DNA of 64,000 nt from Orlajensenia stereocauli (GTDB lineage Bacteria > Actinomycetota > Actinomycetes > Actinomycetales > Microbacteriaceae). Below, in pieces: positions 42,249 to 51,774 of the stretch; position 1 is the stretch's first letter; every line of letters starts with the position of its first letter. The notes beneath the pieces are model-generated. The model made no database searches. It had not been told where the DNA came from and saw only the letters and a list, made by a program, of their open reading frames with translations. Location: the NCBI RefSeq assembly GCF_039548895.1, contig NZ_JBCLVG010000003.1. One strand, given 5' to 3'. The position numbers and the translations under genes were made by a program.

Positions 42249-44966
42249 TCAGGCCTCCACTGTCCTCAGGATCGCACTGGCGTGGGCCCTCCCGGAGGCG
42301 AACAGCGCGATGAACGTGCACAGGGCCGTCACCAGCACGAAGCCGAGCACGAGGGCGAGGGTGAGGAGCGGGTCGACCGCGAGCGCAGGCTGCAGCCGGC
42401 CTCCTGTGAATCCGCGCAGGTCGACGCCGGCGAGGATCACGAGCGGCAGGCCGATTCCGAGCGCTGCGCCGAACACCAGCGCGACCACGGCCATCGGCGC
42501 GATCTCCCAGACGGCGAGCGAGCGAGCCTCACGGCGGCCTCCTCCGAGCATCCGCAGCAGTACCAGGATTCGGGCCCTGGCCGGGCCTCCGAGCACGAGG
42601 GTCATCGCGATGGTGAGGGCGCTGAGCAGGGCCGTGACCGCGATGCCGATGAGCAGGGCGGACTGCAGGCCGGCCGCAGCCGGAGCCGAGGTCAGGACCG
42701 CGGCGGAATCGGCCGGGGTGTCGACCGTCGCCTCGTCACCCGCCACGGCTTGCACGGCAGCCCGGGTGGCCTCGAGATCGGAACCGGGCTCGACTCGGAG
42801 CAGCATCACGTGGGTGACGGGGTTGACGACTCCGACCCTGTCGGCGAAGCGGCTGTCGACGACGGCCCAGTTCGCCCGAGTGCTGAGCGCCGTGCTGCCG
42901 TCGACCGTCGCGACTATGGTGATCGGCTCTCCGTCGAGGGTGGCATCCGTCGACCTGCCGACAGCGGCCGTCGTCGCCCCCGACGCCACGATCGGGACCG
43001 CGTCGCCGTCGGCGCGCAGCGCTGCCCCGACCGGAATGGCGCCGGGAGCGTCGCCCTGCACCCTGCCGAGGGCCTCGGTGTCGACGACGATGATCGAGGT
43101 GTTGGTGCGGCGACCGTCGACGTCGATGAGCGCGCTGTTCGCGCCGGACACCGCAGCGGCGTCCGCGACTCCGGGAACGGTGCCGATCTCCTCCACCTGC
43201 TCGGTGGTGAGCGGCGTGCCCTTCACGCGCAGGTCCGCACCAACGGCCGTCAGTGCTGCGTCGTCGATGCCGGACCGGATGGTCGTGAGCAGTACTCCTG
43301 ACGAGACGGCGACGGCGACCCCCACAACCAGCGCCAGCACAGGGGCGAGGCCGGTCGCCGGATCGCGGAGCGCCCGCACCGGTCCGAGGTAGGCGCTGAG
43401 GCCCCGCCGCGCGTGCGAGCGCCGAGCCAGCCACGCCAGCGGCAGCGGGTAGAGCCTGAGCGCGGCAACGCAGACGGCCAGCGCGAGCAGCAGGGGAGCC
43501 GCGGCGAGCAGCGGATCGATTCCGGATGCCGCTGCCGCCGTCGTGAGCCCCCGCTGCATCAGCGCGAAGGTCGCCACGGCCGCGAGGCCGACGACGACGA
43601 GCTCGACGATGATCCGCACCCGCCCAGAGGCCCGGCTCGCGCCGTCGAGGTCGTCGCGCTCGCCGCGCCGGAGGTCGGGCGCCGGAAGCGCGAGGAGCAC
43701 CGCCGGCAGGAGCCCGAGCAGGACCGGCAGCAGGAGGGCGCCCACCGTGACCTGGCCGGTGGTGACGAGGATTCCGATGAACGATCCCACGATCGCGGCT
43801 GGAACGCCGATCACCAGCCCCTCGTTCGCCATGACGCCACGCAGGGTGCCGCCGCTCGCTCCTCGGGCCGCGAGCAGGCGAAGGGCATCGGCCCGTCGGC
43901 CGCTGATCATCCGGCAGCCGAGCAGCAGCACGGCGATCATCACGCCGAGGGGGCCGGAGGCCGTCATGGCGAGCACGGCGTCGACGGCGGCATCCGTCGT
44001 CAGGGTGTCCTCGATGGTGTCGGACGGACCGGCGGAGAACGACAGCATGGACTCGAAGAACTCGGTCCGCGTCATCATGACGGTGGGAGGAGCCGACTCG
44101 AGGCGGCGCAACTGCTCGACCAGCGCCGGCGCGTCGGCCTGCGTCACGGCGTCGGGGTCGAGCGGGAACCACACCTCGACGCGCACCGCAGTGGGCGACA
44201 TGGCGAGGGCGGGAAGCTCCGAGGAGTCGACGAGCCCTGTCACCGTGTACACCGGAGGGCCGAGCGGCTCCTGCACGAGGCTCGGTTCGAGCAGCAGGGG
44301 AGCGTGCGACCAGTAGTCGTCATCGGGGTCGACGGGCTCGAAGACGCCCGACAGGCGGGCGCTGAACGTCTCGCCACGGTCGGCCTGGATCTGGCGGGTC
44401 TCGCCGACGCCCCAGGAGAGGATGTCGGCGTTGACGGTGCCGAGGCCGATCTCGACGACATCGTCATCCGTCTCAGAGGGCGGCGAGCCGTCGGTGTACC
44501 GCACGTGCTCGGAGGATCGCGGGTCGTAGGCGAGGGCCAGCTCGCCGTAGTTCTCGTCGCCCGCCCTGGTGATGGGCAGGCTGTCCTGCGACAGGAAGTA
44601 CTGCGGCCGACCCGTCGCCTCGCGGAGCGGAGACGGCAGGCTGTCGTGGAGGGCCACGACTTCGTCGTTGAACGCGCCCCACGACGGCTGGGACTCCGGT
44701 GGCAGCGCATGAGGTCCCGACGTGGCACCGGCGCCGGGGTCGGGCACGCCGATCGCACCGCCGGTGATGTCGCGTTGCGCGGGCTCGAGCGCGCTGACGG
44801 CGTAGTCGAGCGATCGGGTGTGCATGGCCTCGACCGCCCGCGGCGCTGCGGCCGCGAGGGCGGACAGCAGGACGACGAGCACGGCCACGGTGAGTCCGCC
44901 GGCCGGGTGGGCCGCGAGATGGCGCAGCAGGAGCGCCGGGCCGGAATGTGCTGAACGACGACTCAC
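42249..44966 (-). CDS. FtsX-like ABC permease 1
   Basis: 905 aa from GTG at 44964-44966, which overlaps the upstream stop as GTGA. One N-terminal membrane helix (AGGLTVAVLVVLLSALAAAAPRAVEAM) is followed by a large extracytoplasmic domain. The first FtsX helical bundle is around residues 430-590 (MTASGPLGVMIAVLLLGCRMISGRRADALRLLAARGASGG), then a second extracytoplasmic domain, and a C-terminal three-helix FtsX bundle (SALLIGIAVTALLSALTIAMTLVLGG). This type is used for mechanotransmission or lipoprotein and drug export; the substrate is unknown. Confidence 0.88.
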   Translation of the reverse strand: MSRRSAHSGPALLLRHLAAHPAGGLTVAVLVVLLSALAAAAPRAVEAMHTRSLDYAVSALEPAQRDITGGAIGVPDPGAGATSGPHALPPESQPSWGAFNDEVVALHDSLPSPLREATGRPQYFLSQDSLPITRAGDENYGELALAYDPRSSEHVRYTDGSPPSETDDDVVEIGLGTVNADILSWGVGETRQIQADRGETFSARLSGVFEPVDPDDDYWSHAPLLLEPSLVQEPLGPPVYTVTGLVDSSELPALAMSPTAVRVEVWFPLDPDAVTQADAPALVEQLRRLESAPPTVMMTRTEFFESMLSFSAGPSDTIEDTLTTDAAVDAVLAMTASGPLGVMIAVLLLGCRMISGRRADALRLLAARGASGGTLRGVMANEGLVIGVPAAIVGSFIGILVTTGQVTVGALLLPVLLGLLPAVLLALPAPDLRRGERDDLDGASRASGRVRIIVELVVVGLAAVATFALMQRGLTTAAAASGIDPLLAAAPLLLALAVCVAALRLYPLPLAWLARRSHARRGLSAYLGPVRALRDPATGLAPVLALVVGVAVAVSSGVLLTTIRSGIDDAALTAVGADLRVKGTPLTTEQVEEIGTVPGVADAAAVSGANSALIDVDGRRTNTSIIVVDTEALGRVQGDAPGAIPVGAALRADGDAVPIVASGATTAAVGRSTDATLDGEPITIVATVDGSTALSTRANWAVVDSRFADRVGVVNPVTHVMLLRVEPGSDLEATRAAVQAVAGDEATVDTPADSAAVLTSAPAAAGLQSALLIGIAVTALLSALTIAMTLVLGGPARARILVLLRMLGGGRREARSLAVWEIAPMAVVALVFGAALGIGLPLVILAGVDLRGFTGGRLQPALAVDPLLTLALVLGFVLVTALCTFIALFASGRAHASAILRTVEA

Positions 44967-47653
44967 GATGCCTCCCCGACGGCCGAAGGGCTGGAGGCAC
45001 GGAGACGCACGGAGCGGGCGTGCAGCGCGATGATGACGGCCAGCGGCAGGCCGAGGGCGAGCAGGGCCAGTGCGAGGGCGAGCACGCCGACGGATGGTGG
45101 CAGGCCCGCGACGAGAGATGCCTCGGCGACGGATGCCGCAGCGAACTGCGCGGCCGTGAGCGCCACCGTCGCGGCTCCGACGGCGAGCCCGACGAGGCCG
45201 CCGGCGACGACGGCGACCATGAGCTCGACAGCGCGGCCCCTGGCCTGCGCACGCGACGGCACCCCGATCGCGCGGAGGAGCGCCACCTCGCCGGAGCGGG
45301 CGGCGCCCAGCGCCGAGAGGATGCCGACGGTCGCGATGAGGGCCAGGGCGATGGCTGCCCCGACGCCGACCCACACGGCGACGACGACAGGCTCTGCGAG
45401 CAGCGTCGCGGCGCCGGGAGCCGCGATCGTGACGGCGTCCGGCCCGGCGGCAGCGGAGGCGCCGGCGGCCAGCGCGGGCTCGATGGCTGCCGCTACACGA
45501 GCCGGATCATCGGCCGCAGCCCAGACCTCGTTCGCCTCGGCCGTCGTGTCGTTGCCGCGCAGCAGGTCGTCATCGAGGGTGGCGAGCGGGAAGAGCGCCG
45601 CGAGCTGGTCGGTCGACCCGGGCACCGACGGCGTCAGGCCGGCGACGACGGCGGACCCGGAACGCAGCAGGCCGTCGAACTGGTAGTCGAACAGGTCGCC
45701 GACCCGCAGCCCGCGCTTGTCGGCGAGGGCGGTCGAGATCACGGCCGGCACGCCCTGGCCTGCGGCATCCGTCGCCATGATCCGGCCGAGCGGCTCGGTC
45801 GATGCCAGCGTGGCATCGGGCTCGCTCGGCAGGGCGAGCGTCTGTGGGGCTGCAGGCGAGGTCTCGAGGGCGGTCAGCTCGATGACGATCCCGACGGCGC
45901 CATCGGCGGCGCTCAGTCGACCATCGACGGCGAGCAGGTTCCAGCCGTCGTCGGCGGCGGGCAGTTCGGCCGAGAGCGTGACGCGTCCTGGACCGTCGAC
46001 CTCGAGTGAACCGAGGGCGATCGAGACGAGCGCGCCATCGGCGTCGGCGAGCCAGGCGCTCAGCGCGATCGCGCCGCGACGGCTGTCGTCCGGTGCCGAG
46101 ACGCCGAGATCGAGCCGCAACGACTCGGAGCCCTCGGGGAGGGCGAGGCCGGGCCGTACGTCCTCGGCGAGTGCTGCGGCCATGGCAGCTGTGTCGACGG
46201 TGCCGCCGACGTCGGCGAGCACCCCTGTCATCTCCGCGGGCGAGAGGGCTGTGAGCGAGGCCGGGTCGTCGCCCACCCGGATGGGAGCCGTGGCGACGGG
46301 GGCGGCATCCGTCACCCCGTCGATCTCGCGCACCGCAGTCGTCGTCCCGGCCGTCGAGTCGTCTGCGAGGGCCACCCGCACCGACGTTCCAGTGGCCTGC
46401 TGGGCCGAGGCCTCGGCCAGGGCACGCCAGGTCGCGGAGTACCCCGAGGCGAACACTGCGCTGCCCACGGCCAGGCAGACCAGGAGCACGGCCACCTGGA
46501 ACATCGGGAAGCGGCGCGCGACCTGGCGGGCGGCGAGAGAGCCGGCGAGCCCGGTTCCCCGTGCCGACGCTCGCTCGACGGCGACGACGACGGGCCGCAG
46601 CACGAGCACGGCGATCATCGCGCCGGCCACCAGCACGAGCACAGGGGCGAACTCGGCGATGAGGTCGACGCGCACCCCGCCGTCGGCTGCGGGAACGAGA
46701 GGCGAGCCGTACTGCAGCAGCTGAGCTACGGAGACGGATGCTGCGACAGTGGCGAGAATCGCGCCGGTAGCCGTGACCGCGAGGGTGCCGACGCCTCGGC
46801 CCGAGCGCTCTGCCCGACGCCCGGCGGCCCCGCCGATCGCACCCCGTGCGGCGCTGAAGCCGGCCACGAGAAGCGCCAGAAGGGCGACGGCGACGGCGAA
46901 CGGCCAGCCGCTCAGCGAGGATGCCTCGACGGGCTGGAGCAACCCCAGCGCGGCGACGGCGACCGCCGTGCCGACGATCGCCGCCGGGATCACGGTCACG
47001 GCCGACTCGAGAACGGCCAGCGTGCCGAGCTGCGGCGCCGTCATCCCTCGCGCCGTGAGCAGCTCGCCCTCGTCCGCGCGGGCACTGCGGAGAAGGCGGG
47101 CGATCTGGGCCAGCGCGAACCACGCGAAGACGAACACGAGCAGCAGCGGAACCGGCTGCACGGACGCCACCGCGACGACACCGCGATCGAGCTCGGCGAG
47201 GGTGGAAGGCAGCGCCCCGGAGCTGGACATCGTCGTGGCGGGGATGGTCGCCGTGTCGAGCACTGACACGAGGTCGTCGATCTCGTGGCGCAGCTCGGTC
47301 GCACCGACGGGCGTCAGCGCGTTCTCGGCCGGGGTGATCACCCACACCAGCCGGTCGTCTCCGTCGACGAAGCGCTCCACCTCGCCGTGCTCGACCGTCT
47401 CGCCGATGAGGGCGTCGACGGCATCCTGGGCGGCCGCAGCATCGTCGGGATCGGACGGGTCGGCCGTGACCACGAACTCGGTGGATGGTCCGGATGCCGC
47501 CAGGGCATCGTGCACGCCGGTCGCCGTCGAGGTGGCGAGCCCGCCGATGATGCCGACACCGGCCAGCGCCGCTGCGGCCACGACCGCTCCGAGGCCGAGG
47601 AGGAGTCCCGCGTGGGCTCGCGCTCGGAGCACGGCGAGACGGATCGATCCCAC
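44963..47653 (-). CDS. FtsX-like ABC permease 2
   Basis: 896 aa from GTG at 47651-47653 (GSIRLAVLRARAHAGLLLGLGAVVAAAALAGVG). It has the same architecture as permease 1: N-terminal helix, extracytoplasmic domain, central helices with the LTARGMTAPQLGTLAVLES coupling motif, a second extracytoplasmic domain, and a C-terminal bundle (VAIALALIATVGILSALGAARSGEVALLRAIGVPSRAQARG). It is the first gene of the operon. The two permeases probably form a heterodimer served by two different ATPases. Confidence 0.88.
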   Translation of the reverse strand: MGSIRLAVLRARAHAGLLLGLGAVVAAAALAGVGIIGGLATSTATGVHDALAASGPSTEFVVTADPSDPDDAAAAQDAVDALIGETVEHGEVERFVDGDDRLVWVITPAENALTPVGATELRHEIDDLVSVLDTATIPATTMSSSGALPSTLAELDRGVVAVASVQPVPLLLVFVFAWFALAQIARLLRSARADEGELLTARGMTAPQLGTLAVLESAVTVIPAAIVGTAVAVAALGLLQPVEASSLSGWPFAVAVALLALLVAGFSAARGAIGGAAGRRAERSGRGVGTLAVTATGAILATVAASVSVAQLLQYGSPLVPAADGGVRVDLIAEFAPVLVLVAGAMIAVLVLRPVVVAVERASARGTGLAGSLAARQVARRFPMFQVAVLLVCLAVGSAVFASGYSATWRALAEASAQQATGTSVRVALADDSTAGTTTAVREIDGVTDAAPVATAPIRVGDDPASLTALSPAEMTGVLADVGGTVDTAAMAAALAEDVRPGLALPEGSESLRLDLGVSAPDDSRRGAIALSAWLADADGALVSIALGSLEVDGPGRVTLSAELPAADDGWNLLAVDGRLSAADGAVGIVIELTALETSPAAPQTLALPSEPDATLASTEPLGRIMATDAAGQGVPAVISTALADKRGLRVGDLFDYQFDGLLRSGSAVVAGLTPSVPGSTDQLAALFPLATLDDDLLRGNDTTAEANEVWAAADDPARVAAAIEPALAAGASAAAGPDAVTIAAPGAATLLAEPVVVAVWVGVGAAIALALIATVGILSALGAARSGEVALLRAIGVPSRAQARGRAVELMVAVVAGGLVGLAVGAATVALTAAQFAAASVAEASLVAGLPPSVGVLALALALLALGLPLAVIIALHARSVRLRASSPSAVGEAS

Positions 47654-47745
47654 CGGCGCCCCCTCGTCTCGTCCGCGTCCGCCGCCATGCCGACACTCCC
47701 GTCAGCGTAATCGACACTCGGGCAGCAGTCGGCTCGACGCAGCCG

Positions 47746-47773
47746 TTGCGGTCGACGGATGCGCGGGTATAGT
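47746..47773 (+). promoter_or_regulatory. Sigma70-like promoter for leader and ABC exporter
   Basis: TTGCGG (47746-47751), 16-nt spacer, TATAGT (47768-47773). Transcription would start near 47780, giving a leader of about 330 nt before the first exporter gene. Confidence 0.6.
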
Positions 47774-47843
47774 CTGCAAGGCTGCCTGCCGCCCGAACGC
47801 GACGGTGGCACCCAGATCCAACGAAGACGCGCAGGAGGATGCC

Positions 47844-47930
47844 ATGACGAAGACACAGAAGCCGACGCCCCGATCCGGAGCGACCACCGGCCTTGTCGTC
47901 GCGGCACGCCTCGCCGCGATCACGGAGTAG
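47844..47930 (+). CDS. 28-codon leader peptide upstream of ABC exporter
   Basis: A short ORF that begins MTKTQKPTPR and ends VVAARLAAITE, preceded by a textbook AGGAGG at 47832-47837, six bases before the ATG. This is stronger than the ribosome site of the exporter gene itself. It lies 64 nt after the predicted transcription start and 176 nt before the exporter. The last third of the ORF can fold into a 7-bp hairpin (47899-47905 with 47913-47919). The layout fits a stalling leader peptide that controls a drug-type exporter by attenuation. No homologue is known to me. Confidence 0.6.
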   Translation: MTKTQKPTPRSGATTGLVVAARLAAITE

Positions 47931-47969
47931 CCGCACCGCACGCCGCACGGGCGACGCCCGTTCCGCACA

Positions 47970-48034
47970 GCGCCGGTCCGCACGACCGACAGGCGCTCAC
48001 ACCATCAACACCACGCCGACAGCGGGATCCCGCT
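47970..48034 (+). promoter_or_regulatory. Hairpins in the exporter leader
   Basis: The first (47970-47996) pairs GCGCC with GGCGC and GGTC with GACC around CGCAC. The second is the perfect 14-nt palindrome AGCGGGATCCCGCT at 48021-48034. Neither is followed by a T run, so a classic terminator is not evident; sequestration of the exporter start is the alternative. Confidence 0.45.
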
Positions 48035-48106
48035 CGCCGACGCCGGTCTTCAGCACGGCCGCGCCACGAGCAGGCTCCTCGGCCACCCCGTCAGAGACAG
48101 CGAGAC

Positions 48107-49972
48107 ATGCCCGCATCCGTTCAGCACCAGCACCCGCCTCAAGACCGTCCCGGAACGGTCCGGACCCTGATGAGGCTCTACCCCTACGTCAAGCCCGCCG
48201 TGCCCTTCCTCATCCTGGGCGCGGTCTCGGCGCTGCTCGCCAGCCTGGTCGCGCTCGCCATCCCGCAGATCCTGCAGGTCCTCGTCGACGGTCCGCTGTC
48301 GACGGGTGACGCCTCGGCGATCCTGCCGGCCTCGCTGCTCGTCATCGGGCTCGGCGTGCTCGAGGCCATCCTCATCGGCCTCCGACGCTGGTTCGTGCTC
48401 ACGCCGGGCACCCACGTCGAGGCGAGCATGCGCAACGGTCTCTACGCGCAGCTGCAGGACCTCCCGGTGGCGTTCCACGACCGCTGGCCCAGTGGCCAGC
48501 TGCTCTCGCGAGCCGTCAGCGACCTCGGCCTCATCCGCCGGTTCCTCGCCTTCGGCATCATCCTGCTCGTCGTCAACGTGCTCACGATCATCGTGGGGTT
48601 CGGCATCCTCATCTCGATGAACTGGATCCTCGGCCTCATCTTCTTCGCCTGCTCGATCCCGCTCTGGATCTACGGCTTCGTGTTCGAGGGCAAGTACTCC
48701 ACCATCGCCAGGCGCAGCCAGGACCAGGCAGGAGACCTGGCGACGGCCGTCGAGGAGTCTGTGCACGGCATCAGGGTGCTGAAGGCGTTCGGCCGGGGAA
48801 GGCACGCGCTCAAGAACTTCACCTCGCAGGCCGAGGACCTGCGCGGAACCGAGATCGAGAAGGCCCGCGCGATCGCCGGTATCTGGCTGTGGTTGCTCAT
48901 GGTTCCGGATGTCGCCTTCGCGCTCTGCCTCGTGGTGGGCACCTGGCTCGCGGCCCAGGGCGAGCTCAGTGTCGGAACGCTGGTGGCCTTCTTCGCGACG
49001 GCGACAGTGCTGCGCTTCCCCGTGGAATCGATCGGATTCCTGTTGTCGATGACCTTCGACACCCGCACGGCGACCGACCGCTTCTTCGACATCCTCGACG
49101 AGGTGAACGCCATCCGCGACCCCGAGGCCCCGGTGACGATCACCGACCCGCAGGGCGAGCTCCACTTCGACGCCGTGCACTTCCGCTACCAGGACTCGCC
49201 TGAGCGCTTTCCCGATCTCGTCGACGGGGTCGAACTCACCCTGCGACCGGGGGAGACCATGGCGCTCGTCGGACTCACGGGTTCGGGCAAGTCGACCATC
49301 ACGGCTCTCACCACGCGCCTGTACGACGTCACCGGGGGTGCGGTGCGACTCGACGGCGTCGACGTGCGCGACCTCAGCCGCGAGGAGCTGCGTCGTCACA
49401 TCGCCATGGCCTTCGAGGACGCGACGCTGTTCTCGGCGTCGGTCCGCGACAACGTGCTGCTCGGACGCCCCGAGTTCGCAGAGCGCAGTCCTGAAGCGGA
49501 TGCCGCCCTCGCCGAAGCGCTGGAGATCGCCCAGGCCGGGTTCGTGCACGACCTCCCCGACGGCGTCGACACCACGGTGGGCGAGGAGGGCATGAGCCTC
49601 TCGGGCGGCCAGCGCCAGCGGCTCGCCCTCGCCCGCGCCGTCGCGGCGAAGCCCGCCGTGCTCGTGCTCGACGACCCGCTGTCGGCGCTCGACGTCGACA
49701 CCGAGGCGCTCGTGGAGGCAGCCCTGCGCAGGGTGCTCGCCTCGACGACGGCGCTCATCGTGGCGCACAGGCCGTCGACGGTCATGCTCGCCGACAGGGT
49801 CGCACTGCTGCAGGACGGCCGCATCACGGCCGTCGGACGCCATTCCGAGCTGTTGGAGACCAACGACCACTACAGGTTCGTGATTTCGAGCCTGGAGGAC
49901 GAGGAGCGCCGCGACCAGGCGCGCCAGACCGACCGAGATCTGTTCGACGAGAAGGAGGGGGTGAACCGATGA
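48107..49972 (+). CDS. Heterodimeric ABC exporter subunit A
   Basis: 621 aa from the ATG at 48107 (MPASVQHQHPPQDRPG). Six-helix type I exporter domain (residues 40-330), then an ATPase domain: Walker A GLTGSGKST, signature LSGGQRQRLALARA, and Walker B VLVLDDPLSALD, in which the catalytic Glu is replaced by Asp. With subunit B this gives one degenerate and one canonical ATP site, as in TM287/288 or BmrCD. Its weak ribosome site contrasts with that of the leader ORF. Probably a drug or lipid exporter. Confidence 0.9.
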   Translation: MPASVQHQHPPQDRPGTVRTLMRLYPYVKPAVPFLILGAVSALLASLVALAIPQILQVLVDGPLSTGDASAILPASLLVIGLGVLEAILIGLRRWFVLTPGTHVEASMRNGLYAQLQDLPVAFHDRWPSGQLLSRAVSDLGLIRRFLAFGIILLVVNVLTIIVGFGILISMNWILGLIFFACSIPLWIYGFVFEGKYSTIARRSQDQAGDLATAVEESVHGIRVLKAFGRGRHALKNFTSQAEDLRGTEIEKARAIAGIWLWLLMVPDVAFALCLVVGTWLAAQGELSVGTLVAFFATATVLRFPVESIGFLLSMTFDTRTATDRFFDILDEVNAIRDPEAPVTITDPQGELHFDAVHFRYQDSPERFPDLVDGVELTLRPGETMALVGLTGSGKSTITALTTRLYDVTGGAVRLDGVDVRDLSREELRRHIAMAFEDATLFSASVRDNVLLGRPEFAERSPEADAALAEALEIAQAGFVHDLPDGVDTTVGEEGMSLSGGQRQRLALARAVAAKPAVLVLDDPLSALDVDTEALVEAALRRVLASTTALIVAHRPSTVMLADRVALLQDGRITAVGRHSELLETNDHYRFVISSLEDEERRDQARQTDRDLFDEKEGVNR

Positions 49973-51774
49973 GCGTCACCGGAGTGGAGGGTGAGGAGCG
50001 CAACGACTTCACTAAGGAGGAGTCGCGCCAGATCCGCCGGCGCTCGCTGCACCTGCTCGGGTCGCTCCTGCGACCGCTGCGGCCGCAGGTGGTGCTCGCC
50101 GTCGTGGTCATCGTGTTCTCGACGGCGTTCCAGGTGGCCGGGCCCGCGCTGATCGCGATGGGCATCGACCAGGGCCTTCCGGCCCTCATGGAGCAGGACT
50201 GGGGTCCGCTCGGGCTCGTCGGCGGCGCCTACCTCGTCACCGGCGTGCTCGGTGCCGTACTGATCGCCTGGTACACGGTGCTGAGCGCCCGCATCAGCCA
50301 GGCGGTGCTCATCGACCTGCGCACGCGCGTGTTCCTGCAGACGCAGCGACTCAGCCTCGAGTTCCACGAGTCGTACACGTCTGGTCGTATCATCTCGCGC
50401 CAGACCAGCGACCTCGACGCCATCCGCGAACTCCTCGACGAGGGCATCAACGGCCTCATCCGCGGGGTGCTGTACATGGGCTTCATCGGCATCGCGCTGT
50501 TCACCCTGGACTGGGTGAGCGGCCTCGTGCTCGTCGTCTCGCTGGTGCCGCTGTTCGTGCTCACGCGCTGGTTCCAGAAGCGTTCGCAGAGCCTGTTCCG
50601 TGAGTCGCGCGTCGCCTCGGCGAAGCTCATCGTGAAGTTCGTCGAGACCATGACCGGCATCCGTGCCGTCAAGGCGTTCCGGGTGGAGAAGCGCAACGGC
50701 GAGGAGTTCGGCGACCTCACCGAGGACTACCGCGACGTGAACGCGCGCGTCATCCAGCTGTTCGGCATCTTCGACCCCGGCCTCGTGCTCATCGGCAACG
50801 TGGCCGTCGGCGTCGTCCTGCTGGTCGGCGGATTCCGCGTGATCGACGGGCAGGTGGCGATCGGCGTGCTGCTCGCGGCCCTGCTCTACACGCGGCGCTT
50901 CTTCGACCCCATGGAGGAGATGGCGATGTTCTACAACTCCTACCAGTCGGCCGCGGCGGCGCTCGAGAAGATCTCGGGCGTGCTCGAGGAGAAGCCGAGC
51001 GTGCCGGATCCCGTGAAGCCCATCGACCTCTGGGAGGCCAAGGGCACGGTGCGGTTCCAGGGTGTGAGGTTCGCCTACAGGTCCGATCGCGAGATCCTGC
51101 CGCAGTTCGACCTGGAGCTGCCGGCCGGCCAGACGATCGCCCTCGTCGGGTCGACCGGTGCGGGCAAGACCACCCTCGCCAAGCTCATCTCGCGGTTCTA
51201 CGACCCGTCCGATGGGGCCGTAACGCTCGACGGCGTCGACCTGCGCGACCTGCACCCCAAGGACCTGCGGCGTGCGATCGTCATGGTCACGCAGGAGGCC
51301 TACCTGTTCTCGGGGTCTGTCGCCGACAACATCGCCATCGGCAAGCCCGAGGCGTCGTTCGACGAGATCGTGGCAGCGGCGAAGGCCGTCGGGGCCCACG
51401 AGTTCATCGAGGGGCTGCCGAACGGCTACGACACCGACGTGAACAAGCGCGGCGGGCGCGTGAGCGCGGGTCAGCGCCAGTTGATCTCGTTCGCGCGGGC
51501 GTTCCTCGCCGACCCGGCTGTGCTCATCCTCGATGAGGCGACGTCGTCCCTCGACATCCCGAGCGAGCGTCTCGTGCAGGAGGCGCTGCAGACCCTGCTC
51601 GCGGACCGGACGGCTGTCATCATCGCCCACCGGCTGTCGACTGTGGCGATCGCAGACAGGGTGCTGGTCATGGAGTACGGCCGCATCGTGGAGGACGGCA
51701 CACCCGACGACCTCATCTCGGGCACCGGCCGCTTCGCCCAGTTGCACGCGGCCTGGCGGGACTCGCTGGTCTAG
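49969..51774 (+). CDS. Heterodimeric ABC exporter subunit B
   Basis: 601 aa; its ATG overlaps the subunit A stop (ATGA). Exporter membrane domain, then Walker A GSTGAGKTT, Walker B VLILDEATSSLD with an intact catalytic Glu, and a non-canonical signature VSAGQRQL in place of LSGGQ. Paired with subunit A, the intact Glu here and the intact signature there make the active site, while the other site is doubly degenerate. Its TAG stop shares a CTAG with the stop of the convergent decarboxylase gene. Confidence 0.92.
   Translation: MSVTGVEGEERNDFTKEESRQIRRRSLHLLGSLLRPLRPQVVLAVVVIVFSTAFQVAGPALIAMGIDQGLPALMEQDWGPLGLVGGAYLVTGVLGAVLIAWYTVLSARISQAVLIDLRTRVFLQTQRLSLEFHESYTSGRIISRQTSDLDAIRELLDEGINGLIRGVLYMGFIGIALFTLDWVSGLVLVVSLVPLFVLTRWFQKRSQSLFRESRVASAKLIVKFVETMTGIRAVKAFRVEKRNGEEFGDLTEDYRDVNARVIQLFGIFDPGLVLIGNVAVGVVLLVGGFRVIDGQVAIGVLLAALLYTRRFFDPMEEMAMFYNSYQSAAAALEKISGVLEEKPSVPDPVKPIDLWEAKGTVRFQGVRFAYRSDREILPQFDLELPAGQTIALVGSTGAGKTTLAKLISRFYDPSDGAVTLDGVDLRDLHPKDLRRAIVMVTQEAYLFSGSVADNIAIGKPEASFDEIVAAAKAVGAHEFIEGLPNGYDTDVNKRGGRVSAGQRQLISFARAFLADPAVLILDEATSSLDIPSERLVQEALQTLLADRTAVIIAHRLSTVAIADRVLVMEYGRIVEDGTPDDLISGTGRFAQLHAAWRDSLV

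Larger units (their letters stand above)
47654..48106. other. Divergent regulatory region with leader RNA
   Basis: A 453-base gap between the divergent FtsX operon and the ABC exporter pair. It holds a sigma70-like promoter, a 28-codon leader ORF and several hairpins, all pointing toward the exporter. No promoter for the FtsX operon could be assigned with confidence. Confidence 0.7.
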
